From NCBI GenBank assembly GCA_003070825.1, contig QBLP01000073.1, forward strand, positions 1 through 8,110: a DNA stretch of 8,110 nt. Reading direction: 5' to 3'. Positions within the stretch are counted from its first letter, which is position 1, and each line of letters begins with the position of its first letter. This stretch comes from Halanaerobium sp. (GTDB lineage: Bacteria > Bacillota > Halanaerobiia > Halanaerobiales > Halanaerobiaceae). The position numbers and the translations under genes were made by a program. Under the pieces are notes generated by a model. The model did no database searches and was not told the origin of the DNA. It saw only the letters and a list, made by a program, of their open reading frames with translations. Of this stretch, positions 1-5,927 are shown piece after piece.

Positions 1-19
1 AGATGTGTATAAGAGACAG
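1..19 (+). other. Tn5 mosaic end / tagmentation adapter (left)
   Basis: The first 19 bases are exactly the Tn5 transposase mosaic end used in tagmentation libraries, agatgtgtataagagacag, pointing into the insert. This is library sequence, not genomic. Any reading frame that starts here, such as the plus-strand frame beginning at base 5, is an artefact. Confidence 0.97.
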
Positions 20-49
20 ATTTCACAGTTTTATCTTACCATCCCCCAC

Positions 50-65
50 CGACACCGTCCTGTCG
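50..65. repeat. GC-rich palindrome near left edge, REP- or IS-end-like
   Basis: Bases 50-54 (cgaca) and 61-65 (tgtcg) form a perfect 5-bp inverted repeat around a 6-base loop. The surrounding stretch, about 41-70, is much richer in G and C than the rest of the window and holds a run of five C at 43-47. It lies just after the stop of the WYL regulator gene. The minus-strand version has no T-run after the hairpin, so it does not look like that gene's terminator. Short GC-rich hairpins of this kind in AT-rich Firmicute genomes are often REP-like elements or ends of insertion sequences. Only 60 native bases are visible, so the assignment is tentative. Confidence 0.35.
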
Positions 66-79
66 CATACACCTGTTTT

Positions 80-1045
80 TTAATAATTCTCCAGCATCTT
101 TTCTATTTCCTGCTTTATTTCTTTCCTCAAATCCTCGGGCTGCAGGACCTCTGCCTCAGAGCCATAACCCAGGATCCACTTTTTTATCTCTTCCCGGCTG
201 CCAGTTTTAACCTTAAATATAATTTCATTCTCACTAATGCTATTAATCTCTTGCTTGTCACTCCAGTGGTATTCAGGCACAAAGCGGGCTGCTCGGCCGC
301 TAAATTTAACTTCTACTTCCATCTCCTCTTTGCCCTGTTCAACACCCCAGGCATTATCAAGTTCTTCTGCCAGAGAAAAGTCAGCAGGCAGCTTATAAGT
401 TTCTGCTGTTAGTTGAATTTCCTTAATCCTGTCTATCCTGAAAATTCTTTTTTCCTCCCGCAGATGACAATAGGCATAGAGATAGGGGGCTCCATTATTG
501 AAAAACAAATTATAAGGATCAAGTTTTCTTTCAGTTGTCTGGTTGCTGCTCATTGAATAATAATCAACGTCAATCCTTTTTTCCTCATTAATTGCTTTCT
601 TTAACTTATCAAATTTATGCTGGTGTTCCTCAAGCTCAACAAAGGGATCAGAAATAATCTCATAATTTTTAATATAGCTGCCCATACTGCTTTTTAAAAA
701 TTCAGGCAGGGAATTATAGACTTTGGCCAGTCCTGATTCAAGTTCCTTTTTCATTGGAAAACTGCGGTTTTGATATTCTTTAGCTGCCAGCAGAACTGCC
801 TCAGTTTCTTTTTGATCCAAATTTGGAGCTTTAAAACGGAAATTATCCAGAATCTTGTATTCCTTGAGGTGGTTATCATAATAAATTGGAACTCCCAGCT
901 CCTCCATCACCCTTTTATCCCGGTGGAAAGTTCTTTCTGAGACCTCAAAATACTCCGCAAAATCTTTAGCCTCCCAGTGCTTATAAGGTTCATTTAAAAG
1001 CATAATTGTTTTTATAATCCGAAAAATCCTGTTTTTATCTGCCAT
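80..1045 (-). CDS. WYL-domain transcriptional regulator (HTH + WYL + WCX)
   Basis: A 321-residue cytoplasmic DNA-binding regulator of the DeoR-like/WYL class, a family that usually represses and senses a ligand through the WYL domain. Residues about 1-65 form a winged helix-turn-helix, with the likely recognition helix at about 36-51 (SERTFHRDKRVMEELG). The WYL domain covers about 140-215; its signature is PYLYAYCH at 187-194 (Pro in place of the usual Trp) followed by the conserved basic RIFRIDRI at 200-207. A WCX-type C-terminal domain (about 240-321) carries ILGYGSEAEVLQP at 291-303. Length is typical of the family. The ATG start has a good Shine-Dalgarno, AAGGGGTG, 5 bases upstream on the minus strand. 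It follows the VOC gene but is separated from it by that gene's terminator. No target operon is evident; autoregulation is possible (see 1117-1147). The family is clear, the ligand unknown. Confidence 0.93.
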   Translation of the reverse strand: MADKNRIFRIIKTIMLLNEPYKHWEAKDFAEYFEVSERTFHRDKRVMEELGVPIYYDNHLKEYKILDNFRFKAPNLDQKETEAVLLAAKEYQNRSFPMKKELESGLAKVYNSLPEFLKSSMGSYIKNYEIISDPFVELEEHQHKFDKLKKAINEEKRIDVDYYSMSSNQTTERKLDPYNLFFNNGAPYLYAYCHLREEKRIFRIDRIKEIQLTAETYKLPADFSLAEELDNAWGVEQGKEEMEVEVKFSGRAARFVPEYHWSDKQEINSISENEIIFKVKTGSREEIKKWILGYGSEAEVLQPEDLRKEIKQEIEKMLENY

Positions 1046-1116
1046 CAGTCCACCCCTTATCTAAATATTTTGTCAATTTATGTCGCAAATATTAACACTC
1101 AATACTTTATTTTCCT

Positions 1117-1147
1117 TATATAATTATTTCGTGATCGAAAAGAACAA
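1117..1147 (-). promoter_or_regulatory. Possible promoter with operator for the WYL regulator gene
   Basis: A perfect inverted repeat, tttcg-tgat-cgaaa, occupies 1127-1140. On the minus strand it falls between a weak -35-like TTGTTC (1147-1142) and an AT-rich -10-like stretch (ATTATA/TATATA, 1124-1117). It lies about 80 bases upstream of the regulator's start. A palindrome inside a promoter spacer is a usual place for a repressor site. The promoter hexamers are poor, and another minus-strand hexamer, TTGACA at 1076-1071, has no matching -10, so this is only a candidate. Confidence 0.3.
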
Positions 1148-1150
1148 TCC

Positions 1151-1192
1151 TTTAAAAAAGAAAAAAGCCGGCTGAAATTAATCAGCAGACTC
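1151..1192 (-). terminator. Intrinsic terminator downstream of the VOC gene
   Basis: On the minus strand the arm AGTC-t-GCTGA (1191-1182 region) pairs with TCAGC-c-GGCT (1175-1166) around a 6-base loop: nine pairs, one of them G-U, with one internal mismatch. It is followed at once by TTTTTTCTTTTTT (1166-1154). It begins about a dozen bases after the VOC stop codon and insulates the WYL regulator gene from it. The T-tract segment is identical to the one in the terminator at 5527-5560. Confidence 0.85.
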
Positions 1193-1204
1193 CAAATTTT
1201 AAAA

Positions 1205-1573
1205 CTATTTGTTTTCTACAAACTGTATTTTTACTCCATTTGGATCAAGCACATAAAAGAATTCAATCTCCGGATTGGGAGCAATGGGTCCGCTTACAAC
1301 TTCAACTCCCTTTTCCTGCAGGAATTTCATTTTTTCAGATACTGATTCAATTTCAAAGCCAAGTGAGATATCCTGTCCGATCTCAATATCTTCTTTTCCC
1401 TGGTCAGCAATTAACTCAACTTCAGTCTCCCCTGCAGCAGCCGCTAAAAATGCAATTTCTCGCTCAGGGCCGGCTTCAAATCTCCGCTGCAGCTTAAGCC
1501 CCACAATCTGCTGATAAAATTCAATCGACTCTTCTAAATCTTTAACCTTAATAGTTGTCCACAAATAGCTCAT
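1205..1573 (-). CDS. VOC-superfamily (glyoxalase/bleomycin-resistance fold) protein
   Basis: A 122-residue single-domain protein of the vicinal oxygen chelate fold, made of two beta-alpha-beta-beta-beta modules. The first begins TTIKVKDLEESIEFYQQIVGL (residues 6-26), the usual 'DLxxSIxFY..xLGL' start; the second covers about 69-120 and ends FYVLDPNGVKIQFVE (106-120), the family's 'DPdGnxIEl' closing motif. In metal-using members such as glyoxalase I, four ligands sit at fixed places. Here the first is Trp5, the second is Glu53 (kept), the third falls on Ser70/Leu71, and the fourth is Gln117. Only one ligand of four survives, so classical Ni/Zn glyoxalase activity is unlikely, and a binding or resistance role, or a different chemistry, is possible. 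There is no signal peptide. An AGGAG ribosome binding site precedes the ATG. It is a single-gene unit with its own terminator. Substrate unknown. Confidence 0.88.
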   Translation of the reverse strand: MSYLWTTIKVKDLEESIEFYQQIVGLKLQRRFEAGPEREIAFLAAAAGETEVELIADQGKEDIEIGQDISLGFEIESVSEKMKFLQEKGVEVVSGPIAPNPEIEFFYVLDPNGVKIQFVENK

Positions 1574-1605
1574 TATTCCACTCTCCTATTCTTACTTGAT
1601 AATTA

Positions 1606-1634
1606 ATTATATTTTCAATTTAAATCAAATTAAA
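1606..1634 (-). promoter_or_regulatory. Probable promoter for the VOC gene
   Basis: On the minus strand a perfect -10 hexamer TATAAT (1611-1606) lies 33 bases upstream of the VOC start, with a weak -35-like TTTAAT (1634-1629) at 17-base spacing. The -35 region abuts the terminator of the upstream GH3 gene. The -10 is convincing; the -35 is poor, and the background is AT-rich. Confidence 0.45.
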
Positions 1635-1662
1635 GGGCCACCAACTAAAAAGTTAATGACCC
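1625..1662 (-). terminator. Intrinsic terminator downstream of the GH3 gene
   Basis: The arms at 1635-1646 and 1651-1662 form a 12-bp stem with a 4-base loop only when transcribed on the minus strand. Three positions are G-U pairs there but C-A mismatches on the plus strand, which fixes the direction. A T-rich tail, TTTAATTTGATTT, follows. It starts 37 bases after the GH3 stop codon. The tail is less uniform than at the other terminators in the window. Confidence 0.75.
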
Positions 1663-1699
1663 CAGATTTAATTTCCAATTATTTCTAAGTACCCGGTAC

Positions 1700-3967
1700 C
1701 TAGCTCCTATTTAACTTTTCAACAATTTCTTCAACCTGCTTCCGGTTGACTGCACCTTCTGAAAACATAACCAGTGCTCTTAAAGGCATGTACTTTAACA
1801 TTGCTTCCATCATCTCGCTCTTTCTGCCGCCGAGCATTTCGAAGAGATCTGTACCCTCTAAATATTCACTGAGCAGCTCGTTGAAAACTTCTTCTGCTTC
1901 CGGGTCAGCCAGAATATCACCGACATTGGTATTAATTGTGTACTCATAGGGCAGCTCAACAGTGGATTCTACCCTGACTGTTTCTTTTAATCTAATATCT
2001 CTGGAAGAAGCTCCAACTAAAATATCGTATTCTCCACTTTCTACATACCAGTCATCAATTTCAGTATTATAATAAGCAAAGGCTCTTTTATCTAACTCAA
2101 ACTCAACTATTTTTTCCTGGCCGGGTTCTAATTCTACCTTGGCAAATTCTTTTAATTCCTTTTCCGGCTTAATTACAGTGCTTTCTGGATCAGATACATA
2201 AAGCTGAATAATCTCTTTACCATAGATATCGCCAGTATTTTTAACTTTTAGACTTAAATTTAAAGTCTCCTGGTCTGTGATTTCATTTTTCTTAATTTTT
2301 AAGTCACTGTATTCAAAATCAGTGTAGCTTAGACCATAACCGAAGGGGAAAAGTGGCTCAATTTCTTTACTGTCATAATAGCGGTAACCGACAAAAATTC
2401 CTTCTCTGTACTCCACCTTATCTTTTTCTCCCGGAAAGAATAAATAAGAAGGATTGTCACTTAGTTTTTGCGGAAAGGTTTCGGCCAGTTTTCCGGATGG
2501 ATTAACATGACCAAATAAAATGTCGGCTGCAGCACCTCCGCCAGCCTGACCGGTTAGATAACCTTCTAAGACACCTTTAACATTATTTAACCAGGGCATA
2601 GTGATTGTAGAGCCGTTGCTCAGTACCACTATCGCATTTTTATTTACTTCTGCCACCTCTTCGATTAAACGATTCTGATTTGGGGGTATCTCCAGAGTCT
2701 CCCGGTCATAACCCTCAGATTCGTAGCGGTCCGGCAGTCCAGCAAAAATTATTACTTTATCTACCTTTTCAGCGAGCTCCTTGGCCTTAGCTATCAATTT
2801 AACATCATCTTCATCACTTTCAAGTGAATAACCTTCTGCATAAGCTAATTTTTGATCTGTATATTTCTCAAGTTCAGCATAAGCATTATCAACCTGATAG
2901 GGATTAATATTAGAACTTCCCCCACCCTGAAAACGCGGCTTTTTGGCAAAAGAACCGACAACTCCAAGCTTTTCATCTTCAGCTAAAGGCAGTATACTCT
3001 CTTCATTTTTGAGTAAAACCATTGAATCAGCAGCAATTTCTCTCGCCAATTGATGGTGCTCATCTTTACTGTAGTTTAAATCATCACGATCATTTTCTAC
3101 AGCCTTAAAGATGATTTTCAGCATTCTCTCTGCAGCTCTATCTAAGCTCTCTTCACTTAAGCTGCCGTTTTCTACAGCTTCTACAATTGCCTTTTTACCG
3201 TCTCCATGACTGGAAGGCATCTCAAGTTCTAAACCAGCTGCAATTCCCTTATCTCTGTAATTTACAGCACCCCAGTCAGAAACAACAAAACCTTCGTGTC
3301 CCCATTCTTCTTTGAGAACATCTGTTAATAAGTATTTATTTTCAGAAGCATGAGTTCCATTGACCTGATTATAAGCACACATAACTGTCCAGGGCTGAGC
3401 TTCTTTAACAACTTTTTCGAATGCTGATAAGTAAATTTCTCTTAAAGTCCGCTCATCAATTTGAGCATCTACTGTCAGGCGTCTGTGCTCCTGATTATTG
3501 GCGGCAAAATGCTTGAGTGAAGTCCCAACTCCCATACTCTGAACACCCTTAACATAATTTGCAGCCAGTTCTGAAGCTAAAAGTGGATCTTCAGAAAAGT
3601 ACTCAAAATTTCTTCCACAGAGGGGAGAGCGCTTAATGTTAACTCCAGGTCCTAAAAGTATATTGACATCTTCCGTCTGACTTTCTTCTCCTAAAGCTTC
3701 TCCCATTCTGCTCATCAAATCTCTATCCCAGGAGCAGGCTAAAGCTGAAGCAGTTGGAAAGCAGATTGCTTCAACACTTTCCCCCATTGATGCACTTTCT
3801 TTTTCTTTCGGTTCTTTTCTTAAACCATGGGGCCCGTCTGCCATCATGATTTCTGGTATCTCAAGCCTATCAATCGAATGTGTTCTCCATCTGCTGGCTC
3901 CAGAACAGATTTCGGCTTTTTCTTCAACTGTCATTTTCTTAAGTAAATCCTTTATTTTTTGAGTCAA
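1700..3967 (-). CDS. Glycoside hydrolase family 3 beta-glucosidase, cytoplasmic
   Basis: A 755-residue retaining exo-glycosidase of family GH3 that removes terminal beta-linked glucose (or a related sugar) from oligosaccharides. The TIM-barrel domain (about 1-300) carries DGPHGLR at 44-50, GRNFEYFSEDP at 118-128, KHFAANNQE at 152-160 and the nucleophile Asp231 in GFVVSDWG (226-233). The alpha/beta sandwich (about 310-545) carries the acid/base Glu418 in ESEGYDR (416-422). A fibronectin III-like domain (about 565-668) follows, then about 85 helical residues. All catalytic residues are present. There is no signal peptide, so it acts in the cytosol on imported sugars. The start is TTG at 3967, chosen because AAGGGG lies 8 bases upstream; the first in-frame ATG (residue 12) lacks a good site. 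It is transcribed alone, with a cre-like element upstream. The family is certain; the natural substrate (glucoside, xyloside or other) cannot be read from sequence. Confidence 0.95.
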   Translation of the reverse strand: MTQKIKDLLKKMTVEEKAEICSGASRWRTHSIDRLEIPEIMMADGPHGLRKEPKEKESASMGESVEAICFPTASALACSWDRDLMSRMGEALGEESQTEDVNILLGPGVNIKRSPLCGRNFEYFSEDPLLASELAANYVKGVQSMGVGTSLKHFAANNQEHRRLTVDAQIDERTLREIYLSAFEKVVKEAQPWTVMCAYNQVNGTHASENKYLLTDVLKEEWGHEGFVVSDWGAVNYRDKGIAAGLELEMPSSHGDGKKAIVEAVENGSLSEESLDRAAERMLKIIFKAVENDRDDLNYSKDEHHQLAREIAADSMVLLKNEESILPLAEDEKLGVVGSFAKKPRFQGGGSSNINPYQVDNAYAELEKYTDQKLAYAEGYSLESDEDDVKLIAKAKELAEKVDKVIIFAGLPDRYESEGYDRETLEIPPNQNRLIEEVAEVNKNAIVVLSNGSTITMPWLNNVKGVLEGYLTGQAGGGAAADILFGHVNPSGKLAETFPQKLSDNPSYLFFPGEKDKVEYREGIFVGYRYYDSKEIEPLFPFGYGLSYTDFEYSDLKIKKNEITDQETLNLSLKVKNTGDIYGKEIIQLYVSDPESTVIKPEKELKEFAKVELEPGQEKIVEFELDKRAFAYYNTEIDDWYVESGEYDILVGASSRDIRLKETVRVESTVELPYEYTINTNVGDILADPEAEEVFNELLSEYLEGTDLFEMLGGRKSEMMEAMLKYMPLRALVMFSEGAVNRKQVEEIVEKLNRS

Positions 3968-4033
3968 AGTAAATTCCCCTTTCAGATATTTGAAATAATT
4001 TAAATCTTAAATTTTCTCTATTAAATATATTCG

Positions 4034-4047
4034 CGAAAACGATTTAT
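4034..4047. promoter_or_regulatory. cre-like / LacI-family operator candidate upstream of GH3
   Basis: The 14-mer cgaaaacgatttat resembles the catabolite-responsive element bound by CcpA: the core GAAAACG-ATT fits the TGAAANCGNTNNCA-type consensus, but the first and last two positions do not. It overlaps the palindrome ttcgcgaa (4030-4037). It lies 67-80 bases upstream of the GH3 start in a gene-free AT-rich gap where GC-containing motifs stand out. Glucosidase genes are often under such control. The match is imperfect. Confidence 0.35.
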
Positions 4048-4079
4048 TTACCTTCATTATTTGCGATTAAATTCTAATT

Positions 4080-4106
4080 AAAATTTTAGTCAGCTTAAAA
4101 ACTAAA
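4080..4106 (-). terminator. Weak AT-rich hairpin after the carboxyltransferase gene
   Basis: On the minus strand TTTAGT (4106-4101) can pair with ACTAAA (4090-4085) around a 10-base loop, followed by ATTTT. It lies immediately after the stop codon of the gene at 4111. With only six mostly A-T pairs it is a poor terminator, and read-through into GH3 is possible. Confidence 0.25.
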
Positions 4107-4110
4107 TTTA

Positions 4111-5436
4111 TTAACTATGCTGATCTTGTAAAAATTTTTCTGCCACTTCTGGAAAAATAATATAGGAAAGAATATCCTCTTCTTTCTGGCTGAGATTTTT
4201 AATTTCTGCTGCAGCTTTCTCATATGCCGGCTCAAGGTTATCAGCCGGACGATTTGTAATTACCTGATCCTTAGATATGATATTTTCAATTAATTCAGGA
4301 TTGATCTCCCCGGGAGGATTGCCATACATTCCCCGCAGATAATTCTTGAATTCTTTGGAGACGAAGCTGTATTTTTTACCGGTTACAACATTAAAGACTG
4401 CCTGAGTTCCAACAATCTGGCTGGTCGGTGTTACCAGAGGTGGGTAGCCCAGGTCTTTTCTGACTTTAGGAATTTCCTCTAAGATTTCCTGATAGCGGTC
4501 AAGCTGATTCTGTTCCCGCAGCTGATTGCGCAGATTGGAAAGCATTCCGCCGGGCAGCTGATTTCGAATGATTCTGGGATCAACCTCATAGGAACCAAGA
4601 TAATCTCTGTAATTTTCTCTGACTTCCCTAAAATAATCTCCTATTTTCTCCAGAGAATTCAGATTAAGATCAGTATCAAACTGACTGTCATTTAAGACAG
4701 CGGCCAGTGTTTCTGTTGTTGGCTGAGCTGTTCCCGAGCTAAAGGCAGAAATTGCTGTATCTATAATATCAACTCCAGCTTCTACAGCTTTTAAATAGGT
4801 CATAAAAGCAAAACCAGCAGTGTTGTGGCTGTGAATTTCTACTGGAATCTCAATTTCTGATTTCAATTTTTTTATCAGATCATAGGCTTTAAAAGGAGTT
4901 AATAAACCTGCCATATCTTTAATACAAAGAGAATCTATTCCCTTTGCTGAAAGCTCTTTAGCCTTTTTGACAAAACTCTCACTGCTGTGGATTGGGCTTG
5001 TGGTATAAACGATTGAGCCCTGAGCTTCTGCACCGTATTTTTTTGTAAATTCAACTGCTTTTTCCATATTTCTAATATCATTTAGGGCATCAAAAATTCT
5101 AATAATATCAATTCCGTTTTCGACTGATTTTTTGATAAACCGCTCCAGTACATCATCAGGATAATGCTTATATCCTAAAATATTCTGCCCTCTTAAAAGC
5201 ATCTGCAGTTTTGTCTTTTTAACTCCTTTTCTTATCCTGCGCAGCCGCTCCCAGGGGTCTTCATTTAAAAAGCGCATACAGCTGTCAAAAGTTGCTCCAC
5301 CCCAGACTTCTAAAGCATGGTAGCCCACCTGATCAAGATCTGCTAAAACTGGTATAATATCTTCAATCTTTAATCGGGTTGCAATCAAAGACTGCTGACC
5401 ATCTCTTAAAACTGTTTCGGTAAATTTAACTGACAT
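4111..5436 (-). CDS. Carboxyltransferase of the oxaloacetate decarboxylase alpha / pyruvate carboxylase B type, no biotin domain
   Basis: A 441-residue protein with the DRE-TIM (HMGL-like) barrel and conserved carboxylase C region of oxaloacetate decarboxylase alpha, pyruvate carboxylase subunit B and transcarboxylase 5S. Such enzymes move a carboxyl group between oxaloacetate/pyruvate and biotin. Visible signatures: TVLRDGQQS (8-16) with metal ligand Asp12, EVWGGATFD (43-51), the lysine expected to be carbamylated, Lys173, in CIKDMAG (171-177), metal ligands His202 and His204 in IHSHNTAG (201-208), and QLPGGMLSN (293-301). Full-length alpha subunits have about 570-600 residues and end in a biotinyl domain with an MKM motif; this one stops after the C region and has none, ending in a natural stop, so it must use a separate biotin carrier. 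No beta, gamma or carrier gene is in the window. The ATG start is preceded by AGGCGGTGATC, close to the full anti-16S match. Na+-pump or transcarboxylase use is undecided. Confidence 0.92.
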   Translation of the reverse strand: MSVKFTETVLRDGQQSLIATRLKIEDIIPVLADLDQVGYHALEVWGGATFDSCMRFLNEDPWERLRRIRKGVKKTKLQMLLRGQNILGYKHYPDDVLERFIKKSVENGIDIIRIFDALNDIRNMEKAVEFTKKYGAEAQGSIVYTTSPIHSSESFVKKAKELSAKGIDSLCIKDMAGLLTPFKAYDLIKKLKSEIEIPVEIHSHNTAGFAFMTYLKAVEAGVDIIDTAISAFSSGTAQPTTETLAAVLNDSQFDTDLNLNSLEKIGDYFREVRENYRDYLGSYEVDPRIIRNQLPGGMLSNLRNQLREQNQLDRYQEILEEIPKVRKDLGYPPLVTPTSQIVGTQAVFNVVTGKKYSFVSKEFKNYLRGMYGNPPGEINPELIENIISKDQVITNRPADNLEPAYEKAAAEIKNLSQKEEDILSYIIFPEVAEKFLQDQHS

Positions 5437-5526
5437 CTGATCACCGCCTGATTTATTTTTTTTAATAAAATTAAGTTTAAATTACTTCCTAATAATTAGT
5501 TCGATAAGCTGGGCTGCTTTTCCTTT

Positions 5527-5560
5527 AAAAAAGAAAAAAGACAGCTCCGGAGAACTGCCT
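5527..5560 (-). terminator. Strong intrinsic terminator of the hlyIII-IIA unit
   Basis: On the minus strand AGGCAGTTC (5560-5552) pairs with GAGCTGTCT (5547-5539) around the 4-base loop TCCG, giving nine pairs including two G-U. It is followed by TTTTTTCTTTTTT. It starts 36 bases after the PTS IIA stop codon and precedes the carboxyltransferase gene. The 20 bases at 5521-5540 also occur at 1148-1167. Confidence 0.92.
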
Positions 5561-5596
5561 TTAAGTGAGTCAATTAAATTTTAATTTGGATAAATA

Positions 5597-5905
5597 TCAC
5601 TCTTCAAGTCGCTGATATAAATCCATAAATTCTTTTGCCATATCTTTAAGTAAAATTGCTGTCATTAAATGATCCTGAGCGTGAGTAAGCAGCAGACTGC
5701 TTTCTAATTTCTCTCCACCAGCTTCTTTGTTAATAAGTTCTGTCTGTTTGAGGTGGGCTTTAATCAATTGATCATCTGCCTCATTAAAGACATCTTCTGC
5801 CTCTTCAGGTTCATTGTTTTTCGCATGTTTAACAGCTTTTAAAAACTTCTTTTTTACTTCTCCACTTAAAGAAATAATTTCAATTAAATTCTCTTCCAGT
5901 TCCAT
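5597..5905 (-). CDS. PTS lactose/cellobiose-type IIA component
   Basis: A 102-residue cytoplasmic phosphocarrier of the LacF/ChbA IIA family, which forms trimers of three-helix bundles and passes phosphate from HPr to a IIB protein. The active-site motif LLLTHAQDHLM covers residues 71-81: His75 is the phosphorylated histidine and Asp78 the expected metal ligand. The length is normal (about 100-115). The start is the ATG at 5905, six bases after AGGAGG; a TTG one codon upstream would leave only three bases of spacing and is rejected. It follows the hemolysin III gene by 22 bases and shares its terminator, so the two are probably cotranscribed. No IIB or IIC gene is present, so it is an orphan here and must serve a distant permease or act as a regulator. 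The substrate is probably a beta-glucoside or chitobiose-like disaccharide, by family only. Confidence 0.93.
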   Translation of the reverse strand: MELEENLIEIISLSGEVKKKFLKAVKHAKNNEPEEAEDVFNEADDQLIKAHLKQTELINKEAGGEKLESSLLLTHAQDHLMTAILLKDMAKEFMDLYQRLEE

Positions 5906-5927
5906 CAATATCCTCCTTGATCAACTA

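Noticed and set aside
5..412. Plus-strand 135-codon open frame at the left end
   Set aside because: It starts inside the Tn5 adapter and runs antisense to the end of the well-supported WYL regulator gene; its translation is low-complexity and Phe/Leu-rich, as expected from an AT-rich reverse strand.
80..1045. WYL regulator as the controller of a phage-defence island
   Set aside because: WYL proteins do control some defence systems, but no defence gene is present in the window and its neighbours are metabolic, so there is nothing to support that role.
1240..1514. Two plus-strand open frames of 79-85 codons over the VOC gene
   Set aside because: Both are antisense shadows of the VOC gene, overlap each other in different frames, and have no recognisable domain or convincing ribosome binding site.
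1689..1699. Perfect palindrome gtaccCggtac just after the GH3 stop codon
   Set aside because: The loop is a single base, so it cannot form a real RNA hairpin, and it sits at a gene end rather than in a promoter. A better terminator lies 37 bases further on.
1746..1949. Plus-strand 67-codon frame within the 3' end of GH3
   Set aside because: Antisense shadow of a conserved enzyme gene; Ser/Ile-rich translation with no similarity I can see.
5489..5499. ctaataattag palindrome upstream of the carboxyltransferase gene as an operator
   Set aside because: Short, fully AT-type palindromes are expected by chance in such AT-rich intergenic DNA, and no clear promoter lies around it.
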